Below, piece by piece: positions 1 through 11,883 of a DNA stretch of 64,000 nt (its first letter is position 1; each line of letters starts with the position of its first letter). The notes under the pieces were generated by a model. That model made no database searches. It was not told where the DNA came from and saw only the letters and a list, made by a program, of their open reading frames with translations. The translations under genes were made by a program, and so were the position numbers. The DNA is from Siphonodentalium dalli (lineage: Eukaryota; Mollusca; Scaphopoda; Gadilida; Siphonodentaliidae): assembly GCA_032622095.1 (NCBI GenBank), contig CP136062.1, positions 129,597,282-129,661,281 on the forward strand. Reading direction: 5' to 3'.

Positions 1-174
1 CAGTAGGCCTACCCATATGACTTGGCCTACATTTCTTCTCCGCTATTATTTTAAAACATCGTGACAAATATAGCCTATATATCAATTCATAAAGTGATCA
101 CAAATTGAACAGGTGCATTTCACTGACGTCGTCCACTAATTAAATCACGCTCTGTTAGAGATTTCATAAAGTAT

Positions 175-258
175 ACCCAACTGAAAATTTTAAAAAAGCT
201 GGGTACCCAATGCAAGTTACCCAACTGAAAATTTAAAAAAAAAGCTGGGTAACCCAGG
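175..258. repeat. Two direct copies of a small inverted-repeat unit
   Basis: The stretch has two near-identical units, each opening with ACCCAACTGAAAATTT and closing with AAGCTGGGTA. Each unit is therefore a short hairpin with complementary ACCCA/TGGGT ends around an A-rich loop. It contains no coding potential. The function is unknown and it is most likely a remnant of a small mobile hairpin or simple expansion. Confidence 0.6.
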
Positions 259-697
259 TAGCCTGTGCGAAAAAGGGTGACAATGACCATTTCAGCATTA
301 TTGCAGGGCCTATATTTCGGCGAGAATCCAAACCTAGATTCTCGTAAATATTCTCGCAAATTACCCTGGATTCTCGTGAAAAAGTATGTATGGATTCTAG
401 CAAAATCAGATGAAATATATACCGTCAGTATTGCATGGGTACTCTAGTGATACGAATAACCGTACCCGTACGATTGTTAATTTTGGAGAAAAAATCCACC
501 CCCTACGATTCTTATTTAAGCCCCTACGATTATTTAATTTTGATCACCCATACTCCATGAATAATCGCATTATTCGTAGTTTTTAATCAAATGGCATGCA
601 TGAAACGGAATACGTTCAAAGAATTCGCGCAACCGTCTGGCATCGCAATATAATCAATGATTTGATCCATGGGAAGTAACTCCATCCTCGCACGTGT

Positions 698-852
698 CGC
701 TATTTTGCAATTCGTGCGACCCTATTGCAATAGACAGACCCCCCTCTGCGGGTATTGTTTATCGTTCAGTGAGGCGCTATTTTGCAATTCGTGCGACCCT
801 ATTGCAATAGACAGACCCCCCCTCTGCGGGTATTGTTTATCGTTCAGTGAGG
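698..852. repeat. Two-copy 77-bp direct tandem duplication
   Basis: Units 698-774 and 775-852 are essentially identical; the second differs by one extra C in the run of Cs. Each starts CGCTATTTTGCAATTCG and ends TTCAGTGAGG. The near identity indicates a recent local tandem duplication. An open frame crossing both copies is short and has no recognisable domain, so it is not called a gene. Confidence 0.85.
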
Positions 853-1172
853 CGAACAAAGGTGACAACGCGTTATGTCTGTGTTTTATTTTACAATTGA
901 CGCGTTATTAACTAAGAAGTTAATCAACGTCTGGGGCTCACGTTTGAAAGTTTCTTTAATTAGAACACAATTGAGTAGTTGGTGGACCGATTCCGACCAA
1001 AGAAAATTCGTATAAAAGTGTTGACGCAGTGTTCTCCGTTCAAATCAATGACATTGAAAAGGTTCTGCAAGAACCAGACGTTGTCCGTGCTGGGTCGAGG
1101 AGTGTTTATTATAAGTTTTTGTTTGATAATTAAATCAGTGTTCTTCAATGATCTCCTTTTTCATTGACATTT

Positions 1173-1261
1173 CCACCCCCTACTATTATTCCGACCCCTA
1201 CTATTATTAAAATTTGGCAAATTTTCCACCCCCTACTATTATTCCGACCCCTACTATTATT
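1173..1261. repeat. Duplicated 36-bp CCCCTACTATTATT motif
   Basis: Two 36-bp copies (about 1173-1208 and 1226-1261) each contain CCACCCCCTACTATTATT followed by a second CCCCTACTATTATT. A related CCCCTACGATT motif occurs twice at about 500-535. This is a small interspersed simple repeat with no visible function. Confidence 0.6.
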
Positions 1262-2447
1262 CGAATCACTAGAGTAGGGTAATTTTAAATGTTGGCGACA
1301 TGCACAACTTTTGGCATTTTTAACCAATATACATATACATTACCCATCCCATACTTTGTCTGAGGTATTCCTATCAATTAATATTTACTTGGATTCAACG
1401 GATTGGGGCTCATCAAGCTACCAACTAAAATAGTTTGTTGTTCTAACTTCTAACCAGTATACTTAGAGCAGTTTAGCAGAAGGGCGGACTGCTATCAACA
1501 TGCTGTTGTCACCCCCCCCCCCACTGTCCGCACGCCCCTGACAGTAAGGATATCAGGTCTGTGACAATGTGGGTTGGAATAAATATGGTAATATTGGTAA
1601 ATAAAATGGATGTGGCGACAGGGGGTTGAACTTTGAGGTGTTACCACCCCTCCCCAATTTTTCTCAAACTGTTCAACATTCTGGAATTCTCAATATTAAA
1701 CACAAATTAATGTTGTGTCAGTCATGAAATGCCTAACCTTTGAACATTTTGGTCAAAGTGAAAGGGTGGACAACCTTGTCCGCATATCTCTGGCAGTAAG
1801 AATCAAATTGCCCACTTTAGGAGGATGTGGCTTACTAGTAGAACAAATAATTAGGGTGATCGCAATATTGATGAGATATCACCACTCCCCTCAAACTGTT
1901 CAACATTTTGAATTTTCGATAACTTTATAAGTTGAATATCTTAGGCTAAAACTGTTTGAGATCATTTCGATACTAAATCGATATTATACATTTTCAAATA
2001 TCTAATAAATATCATGGCAGCCATGGAATGCCAACTGTTGAACTTTTTGTCATTATTATGGGGTTAGCTAATTTCAAGATTTGGAATATTTTTGAGATCG
2101 TCTGGATAGTTTAAGTTCTCAACTTTGTGATATTTTGAGTACATTATATTATTTTCTACAAATTGTATTATATAGCTATCTAAATGGTCATGCACATGTT
2201 CGAATTTCAAATTCAGTATCGAAGGGAGAGCAATTGAAACTCAGTCAAGTTTGGAAAACAGATTGGTTCGCGGGTTGTTGCAATTTATGACCTCAACCAA
2301 CGAAGGCTCTCTGTCCAAGTCCATGACATATTACCCCCCCCCCTGTTCTCAACCCCCTCCCCGTTCTGTATATTCAATCCGATTTGTCACCAAATGCTGA
2401 CTTCAATAAATTTTATAATAAAGCAAGTTTTCAAATAGCTGTTTCAT
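1262..2447. other. Gene-free AT-rich stretch with diverged repeats
   Basis: No exon, RNA gene or complete mobile element is recognised. Two diverged copies of a block containing CTCAAACTGTTCAACATT lie around 1660 and 1890, next to poly-C tracts, which suggests old degenerate repeats. Open frames are short and lack domains. Confidence 0.5.
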
Positions 2448-2575
2448 CACAGGAGCCTGGAATTTGGCCAAAAACCCTCTTTTATTGGCGGAACCAGCAC
2501 CCGGGACCGCAGATCGGTCCCGGTGGTGGTTCCGCCAATAAAAGAGGGTTTTTGATCAAATTCCAAGCTCCTGTG
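2448..2575. repeat. 128-bp near-perfect hairpin palindrome
   Basis: The left arm begins CACAGGAGCCTGGAATTTG and the right arm ends CAAATTCCAAGCTCCTGTG. The arms continue inward through AACCCTCTTTTATTGGCGG and its complement to a GC-rich centre (CCGGGACCG...CGGTCCCGG). With only a few mismatches, a transcript would fold into one long stem. It may be a small palindromic MITE or a foldback element. A hairpin-RNA role is possible but nothing in the sequence shows it. Confidence 0.8.
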
Positions 2576-4210
2576 GTAGGCCAAGTTAGCATGTTTGAGC
2601 CGTGACCAATTGGTTGATTGAGACCAACCGACGTCGGTGTTATCAGCACATATACTCAAGTCCATCAAACTATGCATTGGGGTAACGTTATTCTCCGTTT
2701 CTTTCAGGACTTCTTAAAATCTACATGTTATCCTGTTTCTGGATCTGGAAATTTTGTGTATAAGCTATGTTACTACAAGCGGATTCAATCGATGTCTACT
2801 CGTCTGTCGAAACCATCAACGGCTTGCAAGACATGGAGATAGCAACTTACATGCACCAGTATTCCATCATGGTCTATATTGTGTTGCATATCGTTATATT
2901 GTGAATAGTATTGCACGCCTGACACCAACGCGACCGACAGAACACCATGTACGACATAAATTCATCAGCTTATGGTTATTCACTTGGATGGAAATTCTTA
3001 CTCGTCCTGTGTTGTGCATTCAATTAGATGCCAAAAATCGGCATGCATCGGTGTGTCAATAATCGGCATTGAAAGGATGTGTGTTCTTCTTGTTGTTGCA
3101 GTTACATCAGTAATTAACCATAACGATAACCAATGCAGGTGGGTAAATTTAAGATATTCTAGGAGGTGAATATAACATGTTTTCTCTCGGGATATGATTT
3201 CTTCAGAAGGATTGTCAATCTATATATACGAAACAGTTGCTTCATACAAACCAAAGTCCTGCATACATATATGCATGAGCCATGAGAACACTGAATCCAG
3301 TTCATGACACATCATGAAAATATTATATTTGATATATGTTGGGTTTCTATACATAAATTAATTTTTATGGATCCACGAGTTTAATTTCTCCCAGATAAAT
3401 CATCCCAACATATACAAGAAGCGTCATACCGGTACGTATGTGCATAGATACAAATAAGTTGTGTAATTGCTCATTTCATAATATGTTTACAGATAAAATT
3501 AATTGGCATATTGAATGCATATACTCAGAACAGTATCATGGACTATTTTGAAAACGGCATGCAAAAACGCGATATTCTTTCTGACGTGACATGTTCTATC
3601 ACCATGCACGAAGTTCCCTCTAAATATATAACATTACTGGTAGTAAACGAGCAATTACTAGGTTTAATTTAATCATATGCACTTTGGGCCGTTTCAAATT
3701 TTGCACATCCACATCAGATCATCCTCCAGAATAATGATGTTCGAAGAAGATATAACCTGACTAAAATTTAAAGCCACATATAATGTTTGAATATTTTTCC
3801 CCCAACATTATCGAGAGCACAAAATCGCAAAATGAGCAGAATTGAGCTGAAATAAACATTTCTGGATGGTAAAGGAATATATGAGTTAACAAAAAATATG
3901 TAGCGCTTTCGATAACTTTATTTTCTTTAGAGTGAGTGGATGGTCAAGATTCTTAAAATCAACAACTAATAGCATGTCATTTTGTCTTTATTTAAATCGG
4001 CAGACATTTTTTTCTATGTTTCATTTTCTTCGAGTTTTATACTTGTGAATTTAAATAATATTTCCAATTATAATACTTTGAAGTTGCAAACATTATGTGG
4101 AACTTTGTATGTATAAATTGGTATGTTGTATCTCAGCGGATGTTAATGTTATAAAGACGCCCTGATGTGAGGGGAATCGCTCCTACGAATGGAGCATCGA
4201 TCCGTTCTAT
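2576..4210. other. Non-coding stretch, nothing recognised
   Basis: AT-rich sequence with short open frames only. Splice-like sites occur, for example a CTTTCAG near 2706, but the frames beside them carry no recognisable domain and no matching donor was convincing. No mobile-element termini are recognised. Confidence 0.4.
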
Positions 4211-4606
4211 CGTTGGGCCAACGTCATTGCTATCGTTGGGCCAAGGTTGGAATCCAACGTTGGGCCAACTATGGCTGTTGCCGCTGGGTCGGCGTCGGCT
4301 CGACGTCGGATCCCGTCGTCGACTCGACGGTGGTTCGACGTCGAGCCGACGTTTCGTGCGGCGTCGGGCACCCGACGTTGAAACGACGTCGAACCAACGG
4401 TATATTCTACCATTAATACGTTGGGCCAACGTTGGCCCAAAGTCGTATTAATAGTAGAATACAGCGTTGGTTCGACGTCGTTTCAACGTCGGGTGCCCGA
4501 CGGCGCGCCAACGTCGGCTCGACGTCGAGCCAGCGGCAACAGCCATAGTTGGCCCAACGTTGGATTCCAACGTTGGCCCAACGATAGAAATGACGTTGGC
4601 CCAACG
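4211..4606. repeat. CpG-dense imperfect palindrome made of nested short palindromes
   Basis: The sequence reads inward from CGTTGGGCCAACGTCATT on the left and its complement on the right to a centre at about 4430 (TTGGGCCAACGTTGGCCCAA). The arms are packed with self-complementary words such as CGACGTCG, CCAACGTTGG and GGCCAACG. The left arm has about 44 extra bases around 4295-4340. Outside this block CpG is scarce, so its density stands out. It resembles a foldback MITE; no transposase or certain target-site duplication is visible. Confidence 0.75.
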
Positions 4607-4957
4607 TGTGTGTGCTATCTGGGAAGTACACCAATAGAATCAACACATACACTTTTGAATATTCTGTTGGATCAAACACATATTGGTATATGAGATAAGT
4701 CAAGTGCTTCCCCACATGAACAAAAATCGGCACATTTCAGGGAGAATAAATCTCTGAAGTCGTCCTCCTGGTTTGGTCATTTCTGTTTCGGAAAGTATGC
4801 AAGAAATTTAAGGTTATTGAGAAATAACCTTAATGGCTAAATATTAGACAACCAATTTATGTATATTATTTCGTGGATTGACTGCTTATGGTTAAATTAG
4901 AGCCATATTGGCACTGAAAAAAGGGTATTCTGCAATATGATATACAATTTATTACAG

Positions 4958-5077
4958 GAAGTATGCACAGGATGTGAAAGAGTTTTCCACCTAACTTGCA
5001 TACCACCGGCAACCCGGGATGACCAGGTTCAAAAATGTGAAGGAACATGGTTTTGTCAACATTGCCTTGACAATGAG
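4958..5077 (+). CDS. Single exon encoding the C-terminal half of a PHD finger (partial gene)
   Basis: The 120-nt exon is bounded by ATTACAG upstream and GTTAGT downstream and is open in phase 0. It encodes a Cys-x2-Cys pair (CTGCERVFHLTC), the His-x2-Cys pair, then a Trp-x-Cys-x2-Cys end (GTWFCQHC). This is the second half of a C4HC3 PHD zinc finger, a module that usually reads histone H3 tails in nuclear chromatin proteins. The first Cys pairs would lie in an upstream exon that I could not find. Parent protein and family are not identifiable from 40 residues. No frameshift or stop is present, so it looks functional rather than decayed. Confidence 0.7.
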
Positions 5078-5216
5078 GTTAGTTTCAAGATTTTACTAAT
5101 ATCAGCAGACTACGACATGTGTGCCACTGATATAAATATGTTAAATTTAATGTACATTCAATTCTATATTAAGGGCCTCTGAGATATCTCAAAAACCTTG
5201 AGTGAGTTTACACACA

Positions 5217-5718
5217 TTAAAGGCACGTGCGGCCTTGGTGGTGGGTATCCTGTGAAAATATATCCACCCGTCAAAAACCGCCACAAACAGAAAGAACATC
5301 AAAATGTAGATAGACTTTGTCCGTATACAAATAAGAAATATCGCATAAACAGTATGTTATGGTCATATGTTTGACCATTGTTATGTAAACAACAGCATAA
5401 AAAGTTACTTTTCTGGTGTTTGTTTATATTATGATGGTAAACATAAAGAGCGTTCTTTGTTGGCGAATACCTGATATGGTACTAATAAAGAGCGTTTATG
5501 CCATTTGTGTGTGATTAGCCAGTAGCATTGTGCTGTCTTCTGTTACACAATCAGGCTCTTGCTTAGGTAAAATATAGTAGGTCTTTATGATAACATGCTG
5601 TTTACGCGATGGTCATGGTATATATGAACGGAACCGTATGCGTTTTTATGTTTTTCTGTTTACGGTGTTTGGAACAAATATGAATATTTTCGACAATTAA
5701 GGCCGCACGTGCCTTTAA
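5217..5718. mobile_element. TTAA-flanked MITE, copy 1 (family TTAA-A)
   Basis: A 494-bp non-coding element (5221-5714) has terminal inverted repeats AGGCACGTGCGGCC and GGCCGCACGTGCCT. It is flanked on both sides by TTAA. TTAA target duplications are typical of piggyBac-type transposases, so this is a likely non-autonomous piggyBac-like element. Other copies lie at about 34.2 kb (inverted) and 41.0 kb. The interior carries two AATAAAGAGCG-type motifs that also occur elsewhere in the window. Confidence 0.85.
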
Positions 5719-6397
5719 CATCCATAATAGATTAAATTTGAATCTACATTATTTAATATGCAATGGCAATATTCACGGGTGCCGAATATACTCTTACCTG
5801 ATCCTGATTTGATTGCTGTGTATGTCTATCATCTGCGCTAAACACCTTTGCCTGGGATATGTCATAAACACTAATTAACAATTATAAAGACATATTATGG
5901 ACTTATTTGTGTGCGTGAACTTTATAAGTTAGTAGTCATGCGCCATGCCATCCTGGGGAATGTACCATTCTACTAACATCGCCGAAATTTTCAAAGAAAT
6001 CGACCATACCACTCCATTGAAAACATAGTCTGAACTACGCCCAATTGTAAATATTTACATCTCTATTCGGGACGCAACTATCGGCGATAATCTAACACAC
6101 ATGATTTCGCCATCGAGAGTCATTGAATTTAATTAATATATAAGAATGACGGTGTGTATCGTCAATTTGGATTAATATTCAATAACAAATAACTAATTTA
6201 AGCAAGATTATTATCAATTTCTATTTGATCACCCTACCAGAGTGTTTCACATCACTTTGAATAAAAGGTGGTGCTAGGCCACAACTCCCCCGAATAAGGT
6301 GGTTTTATTTGGCTGGTGACTTTGTTTTAGGAACAACCATTGCATCAAACTTCACTTCCAACTGTCTATGTTAACTATTCCTGAATCACAAAGACAT

Positions 6398-6510
6398 ATG
6401 CAAAATTCATTGGACGTATATTCAAATTATATGTTGTCACACAAAATACAAATACAGATGCAAAATTTATTGGACGTATATTCAAATGATATGTTGTCAC
6501 ACAAAATACA
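6398..6510. repeat. Two-copy 60-bp tandem repeat
   Basis: Units start at 6398 and 6458 (ATGCAAAATT, then TTGGACGTATATTCAAAT) and end with ATGTTGTCACACAAAATACA. They differ at a few positions. The repeat sits just upstream of the 5' end of a Helitron. No function is apparent. Confidence 0.8.
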
Positions 6511-6546
6511 TAGGATGTAGCCCAGATTTGAACTGGGCCCAGCTTA

Positions 6547-9344
6547 TCTATATCTATATTTGCGAATGTCTGTCTGTCTGTCTGTCTGTGTTCTATAGAA
6601 ATTCACAGGGGACCATCTAGATGATGCCAAAGGGGTCTACTAGGAGTAGCTTTTTACGAGAAAGAAAATGGGTTAGAATTTTCTAAAGTGACGCCGTTGT
6701 TGTCAGGGGCAGAAAAGGGGGAGGGGCAGAACAAAAATTTGTCGCCGATTGCACCAAACTTATATATAATAATCCCCATAATATGAGGAATCTAATGGCG
6801 TGGATTAAATATGGCAAAAGTCGCGCCGTTCGCGTCAGGGGTGCCCGGAAGGGATGGGGGGGGGGGGCAGATTTTTGTTCTGTCGCCGATTGCCACGAAA
6901 CTTACATATAATCATCCCCATGATATGAAGAATCCAACGGTGTGGTTTAAATATGTCAAAAGTGGCGTCGTTTGAGTCAGGGATGAACGGAAGGGGAGAG
7001 GGGCACCAAAATTGATAAAACTAATTTTAGCGCCGATTTCCACCAAATTGATATATATTCTTCTTCATGATACAAGGAATCTAATTGTGCGATTTAACAA
7101 CGCCAAATTGTTGTTTTTGGATGAGAGATTGGGAGGGGGTGGGCACTAAATTTGATAATAAGTCGCCAATTGCCACCACACTTATACAAAATCATCCCCA
7201 TGGTATGATGAGTCTAATGGTGTGGCTTTTATCTGTCAAATGTGGCCTCATTTCAGTCAGGGTTGCATTGAAAGGGACAGGGGCGCCAATTTCCACCAAA
7301 TTTATACACGTTCTTATCCATGATACGAGGAATCTAATCGCGATTTAAAGACGCCATAGTGGTGCTATTTGGGTGAGAGATGGAGAGGGGAGGGATTGGC
7401 ACCAAATTTGATAAAAAAAATTGTTTAGTCGCCGATTATCACCAAACTTATAAACAAGCATCTCCATGATATCAGGAGTGTAATCGTGTTGTTTAAGGGT
7501 GTCACAAGTGGGGCCATTCGAGTCAGTGGTGTATAGAGATGAGAGGGACACAACAAATTATATCTATATGTTTAGTGCCGATTTCCACCAGATTGATACA
7601 TATTCTTCTCCGTGATACGAGGAATCTTATCATGTGGTTTAGATACACCAAATTGGTGCCCTATGGGTGAGAGATATGGGGACCTTAAATTTGATATGAA
7701 TGTGTATACTCGCCAATTTTCACCAATTTCATATATATGCATCTCTAATTTCTAATGAGTCTTAGTGTGTGCAGCTTGAGTCGGAAATAGGGACGGGAGG
7801 GTCACCACAACTGATACAAAATATTTTTAGTACCAATTACCATCAAATTCAGACACGTTCTTCTCAAATGATACAAGAAATAAAATCGTGCTGTCTGTCT
7901 GTCTTTTTGTCTGTCTGTGTACGTTCTATATATAACTTCACGCGGTACAATCGAGATGGCACCAAGGCGTTCTAAGAGGGGTAACTTTTTACAAGGAAGA
8001 TAATGGTGCGGGTTAAAATTTTCTAAAATGACGCTGTTGGTGGGAGGGGAAATTTAAAAAATATGGTGAAATAGTTTTGTCGCTGATTTCCACCAAACGA
8101 ATACATAATCACCTTCGCAATATGGCGTTGTTCGAGTCAGCGTTGCATCAACAATTGATTTAATAAACCAAATTCCACAAATTCATACACGTTTTTCTCT
8201 AACGATATACCATGAATGAAATCACATTTGGTGTCGTTTGCGTCACGGATGGCGAGCGGATGTGCACTATCATTGATAAGATTGCTATTCGCCGATATTC
8301 ACATATAAGTTATATACAGTCACCAGGCCATCTTCATATCATTTTAAGTAGTTGGGCGTTCACATTTCACAATCCCGACATATGGTGACCCACATAAGTC
8401 ACTTGAACAATTATATCTTCTTAACAGTCATATTTATATGGGAATGGCAATCAATGCATTCACACAATGAGCTAGCAAAAAGAGATAACTAGAAGAAGCA
8501 TTAAACGTATATTTATCATTCTATTGAAGAGATACATATATTCGTGCAAACTGAGAGACCTCGAACCGTCATAGGATTGCATATATATAATAAAAAAATT
8601 TAGTCTGTTCCATTCTATACAGTTTCCACAAAAAGTTACAATTTGTCAAGAGAAATGGGAGGCCTGTTCAAAAATAGTGGTCACAGTGTGCAGTAAAATA
8701 TAGTTTCTTCTGATATACAAGAAAATGCAGTTAGTAGCACAAGACTTTTCAGGATCCTACCAATACTGACATCTGACAAGGGTTTTAGAACAGACTCATC
8801 GACTGACATAAACAACTCAAAATCTCGCTCTGTGCCTGGCACATGTAGCTGGTATATGTGCGCAGCAACATTTCGTTTAAACTAAGAATATTTAGCCAAT
8901 ATATAGCACCATGAACAGAGGAGCACCTGGAAATTTCTTTGAAACATCTGTATCTTCATGGAGATATGACAACCAGGTGTCCTCGAGATCTTAGTCCACT
9001 AGATTGATTGATACATCTCAATATGTAAAACCCAATTATCATCTTTTATCGAACTAATGTGTTTATGATGTTCATGTATCATATTATAACATCTAATGTA
9101 TACGCAGTTGTAAATAAATAAATACTTCATTATTGGTGGAACGGATTAATAGCGATAAACAGAATGACAATTGACAAGGTGAGCCACTACTTATATTCCA
9201 TGACTGTAATAATCATGTTTTGTGATGCTATTTGAATATACAATTTATGAGAAAACGTATAACACTTTAAGCAAGAGCATTCTCTATTCCCAACAAATAT
9301 CCACAGCATACATTAACCTGGGCAACGCCAGGTAACCCTGCTAG
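6547..9344 (+). mobile_element. Helitron-1 copy A, full length, non-autonomous
   Basis: The 2.8-kb element starts A|TCTATATCTATATTTGCG and ends CTAG|T. The 3' end is preceded by a perfect hairpin ACCTGG-GCAACG-CCAGGT (9316-9333), 7 nt before CTAG. These are the diagnostic termini of rolling-circle Helitrons, and there are no terminal inverted repeats or target duplication. The interior is a diverged tandem array (unit about 125 bp) containing GCCGATTTCCACCAAATT and CATGATACGAGGAATCTAAT. A second copy of the 5'-terminal TGTCTG region lies at about 7893. No Rep or helicase ORF is present. The 3' part is included in the 4.37-kb duplication. Confidence 0.8.
8480..9030 (-). other. About 550-bp segment present in some Helitron-1 copies only, with a partly conserved reading frame
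   Basis: Helitron-1 copies A and B carry this block; copy C (44.7 kb) goes straight from GAGCTAGCAAAA to AAACCCAATT. On the strand antisense to the Helitron, both copies keep an open frame reading RNVAAHIYQLH, then TERDFELFMSVD and SIGRILKS. Copy B continues in frame for 72 codons. It could be a captured host fragment or simply sequence deleted from copy C. I do not recognise the peptide. Confidence 0.4.
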
Positions 9345-10403
9345 TAAAGTTATAAGTTGACAAGGACTATAGCTGCGGTCAAAATGGGCGGATCGAACCT
9401 AGTTCAACTTTAATTTGTATATATCATATGAGTAATCCACATACCAAATTTTAAAATAATCAGCTAATTATATAACTAAAGCTGTCACACCGAAACCAAA
9501 TAATTGTCCAGTTGTATGTCAATAAGTACCATAACTCAGGTAGCAATAGGCGTAGGGAACCCAAACTCAACATGTATTTTCAGCATTCGAAATTGGGAAA
9601 AATGTCCCACGGCAAATTCAATGTTAGATTCCAAATGTTTCCCCACGGCATTTGTTAGTGCCATTATTTCATATGAGTAATACAAATTTGAAAACAATGA
9701 GATAACTAAAAATAGTTATCATTCGGAAACCATCTGGGACGGACACAGCAGATTTCAGTAAACCCAGGTAGAACCCCAAATGTTTGTCAAGGGGACAATA
9801 AAATTAGTTTAACTGTAGTGAATGTAAAATACCAATTCTTAACTATAATTTCAAAGCACACACCCACCCGAGGGCCAAGGGGGTGATTGAAATATAATAA
9901 GGAATCTGCAGCTGGCTGCCAAATAAAAAAAACAATTATATTTACGAAAAGATAACTACAATGAACATCCGTAACAAAGTTAATTTTAGTTCAACATTTA
10001 GTGGATGGGAAGTTTACATTGTATATTTAACCACTGAGATAACATTTCCTTATATAAGTGTTCACTTCCTCCTCTGGAGACTGTTTATGAGCTAGTTTAG
10101 AAAAACCTTTTCAATGATGTACCACAATAAGACTTTTTAACACATTAGCCGTGCTGACATCTGTAGTAAGTATACAAAATTACATATGGCCTTTTGTTAC
10201 TTAATTATAAGAAACAGCTATGATGACACTTTGTCTTTTGACAGAAACTATGCATAATTTAATAAATTGGGTTAATTTTATTTTGGCTATTAAATTAACT
10301 AGTTTGTTGTCTTCTTTTTTATCTACAGGTGGACTCATAAGACAGAAGGCGGGACATGACATGTCTAGTATGACGTCGTCACATGCGTATATTCCTCCCA
10401 GTG
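9345..10403. other. Unassigned sequence inside the duplicated block
   Basis: AT-rich DNA between Helitron-1A and the G-rich TIR element. It contains related phrases around 9400 and 9660 (CATATGAGTAATCCACAT and CATATGAGTAATACAAAT) that may be an old internal duplication. No exon or RNA gene is recognised. It is repeated at 13713-14771. Confidence 0.4.
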
Positions 10404-10968
10404 CAGGGGGGGGGGGGGTGAAAAAATTTCTTCCGGCACCTATGCCGGGGTGAGTGGGTGGTCAAAGCCACCAACAAGCAATTTTTTTCCGCAACTAAAA
10501 AAAATATCCTGCTTGTTTTTTTTAGTGTTTTGGCAATGAGTTGGGCTTCAAAACCACATTGAATCAGTTTGAATGAGAGAAATAATGTAATTCTAACTGG
10601 TAAACTGACTGCAGGCAGTTATCGTGTTGTATTTTGTTGCAAATTTTGAAATCCAAGATGGCCGCTGGCAGCCATGTTTTTTTGGCCGAATGACCTCAAA
10701 ATGACTCATTCCTATTTACATGTCCATGTTAACATCCATGATAAATAGTATGCACAGAAATTCATATACAGCTGTTTACATTGAATTTCCCCCCGCAAAT
10801 CTCTGTTTTAGTGTTAAAAGGGGGGGGGGGGGTGGGTGTCAAAAAATGGTCTGAAAAAACTGCCGAAAACGGAAAAAATTTGGCGGTGGGGGTGGGTGGG
10901 TACAAAAAATGATCGAAAGGGAAAAAATGCCATACGTGCCTGAATTTTTTTTCCGACCCCCCCCCCTG
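10404..10968. mobile_element. G-rich terminal-inverted-repeat element, copy 1 (hAT-like)
   Basis: The element begins CAGGGGGGGG and ends CCCCCCCCTG, and is flanked by CCCAGTG(C) on both sides (10397-10403 and 10969-10976). The target duplication is 7 bp, or 8 bp if the terminal C is assigned to the host. The interior is non-coding and has paired GGGTGGGTGG/TACAAAAAATG and GGTGAAAAAATTTC subterminal blocks. The ends and duplication length suggest a non-autonomous hAT-type element. A same-type insertion forms the 28.4-33.3 kb composite. Confidence 0.65.
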
Positions 10969-11444
10969 CCCAGTGCTCTATTGCTTGCTTGGTCAGTGCA
11001 TACCACATGGCTAGCACTTTATGCACGTCATGATGGTCCTGATTTTTGTGACCATGATTCTCTTTATTATCATCCTGATGTAAACACTGATGAGAATATA
11101 CATACGAAAAATGATCAAGTGGTTCATCTAGTTTTCACAGCCATCAGTTGTCAAAAATTTGCATCGCGATGCCAATTGCATCGTGATAGTAAAATCACGA
11201 TTCGCATCGCATTGTGAAGATTTGAATCATTGTAGCCCTGTTGACGAGTAGTTATCACATAGGAAATGTTCAGATTAATAAGTTCAACGAACAACCTTAT
11301 TATGTAAAAAATATCCCTCAATAAATTGGACTCATTCTGTACTTATATCTACCACTGATATGTATGTTGTCTGCTTAGGGACCAGCACAGAGGGCGACTT
11401 GGAAGACATCTAACTAAATTGTGCCACTTCTCCCTGTACTTGTT

Positions 11445-11883
11445 CTTGGGAGATTGCCCGTCAAAAATGACGGGTAAATAAATGTCCTTTTTTTTACTTT
11501 CTGGTGTTCGCGTGCATGATCAAATTCTTATTTATATTAGAAATGGAATGGCTAATAGTATGCTTCTCTTGCCACGGCGGCGTGTGGACACTTTATTTCA
11601 CTTAGAAATGTATCCCCCCCGTTTCAGCATGTATACACGCATGGGCGTAGCCAGTTTGCTCTGAGGCCGATTTGTCAGCTGATAACAACGGCATATTTGA
11701 TAACACCTTCAGACTCTTGATGACGAACATTATGAATAATTAATTTTCATTTCCCTTATACGGGTAGTTCGTGTGCGACATATGGATATACTATGCAAGT
11801 ATTGTCAAAGTAGATTATTGCCAATAGTTTAGTACGAACGGTTCTGGTCCTCTGGACACCTACCAATTCTACAGTTCGAGGGT
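11445..11883 (-). mobile_element. Truncated Helitron-2 (3' part) ending at the duplication junction
   Basis: On the minus strand this is the 3' end of a Helitron-2: a CCCGTCA-type hairpin, then a decayed terminus (CAAG in place of CTAG). Further in are the family's AATGGAATGGCTAATA and CACTTTATTTCACTTA phrases. The copy stops at 11883 where the second duplication unit begins. The complete version is at 15810-16824. Confidence 0.7.

Larger units (their letters stand above)
7516..11883. repeat. Segmental tandem duplication, copy 1
   Basis: This 4,368-bp block is repeated immediately downstream (11884-16248). By eye I saw only about ten substitutions plus length changes in G or C runs. It spans the 3' two-thirds of Helitron-1A, about 1 kb of unique sequence, a G-rich TIR element and the 3' part of a Helitron-2. 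The junction words are ATTCGAGTCA at its start and ATTCGGGTCA at the copy boundary, so about 9 of 10 bases are shared at the breakpoints. Confidence 0.95.
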
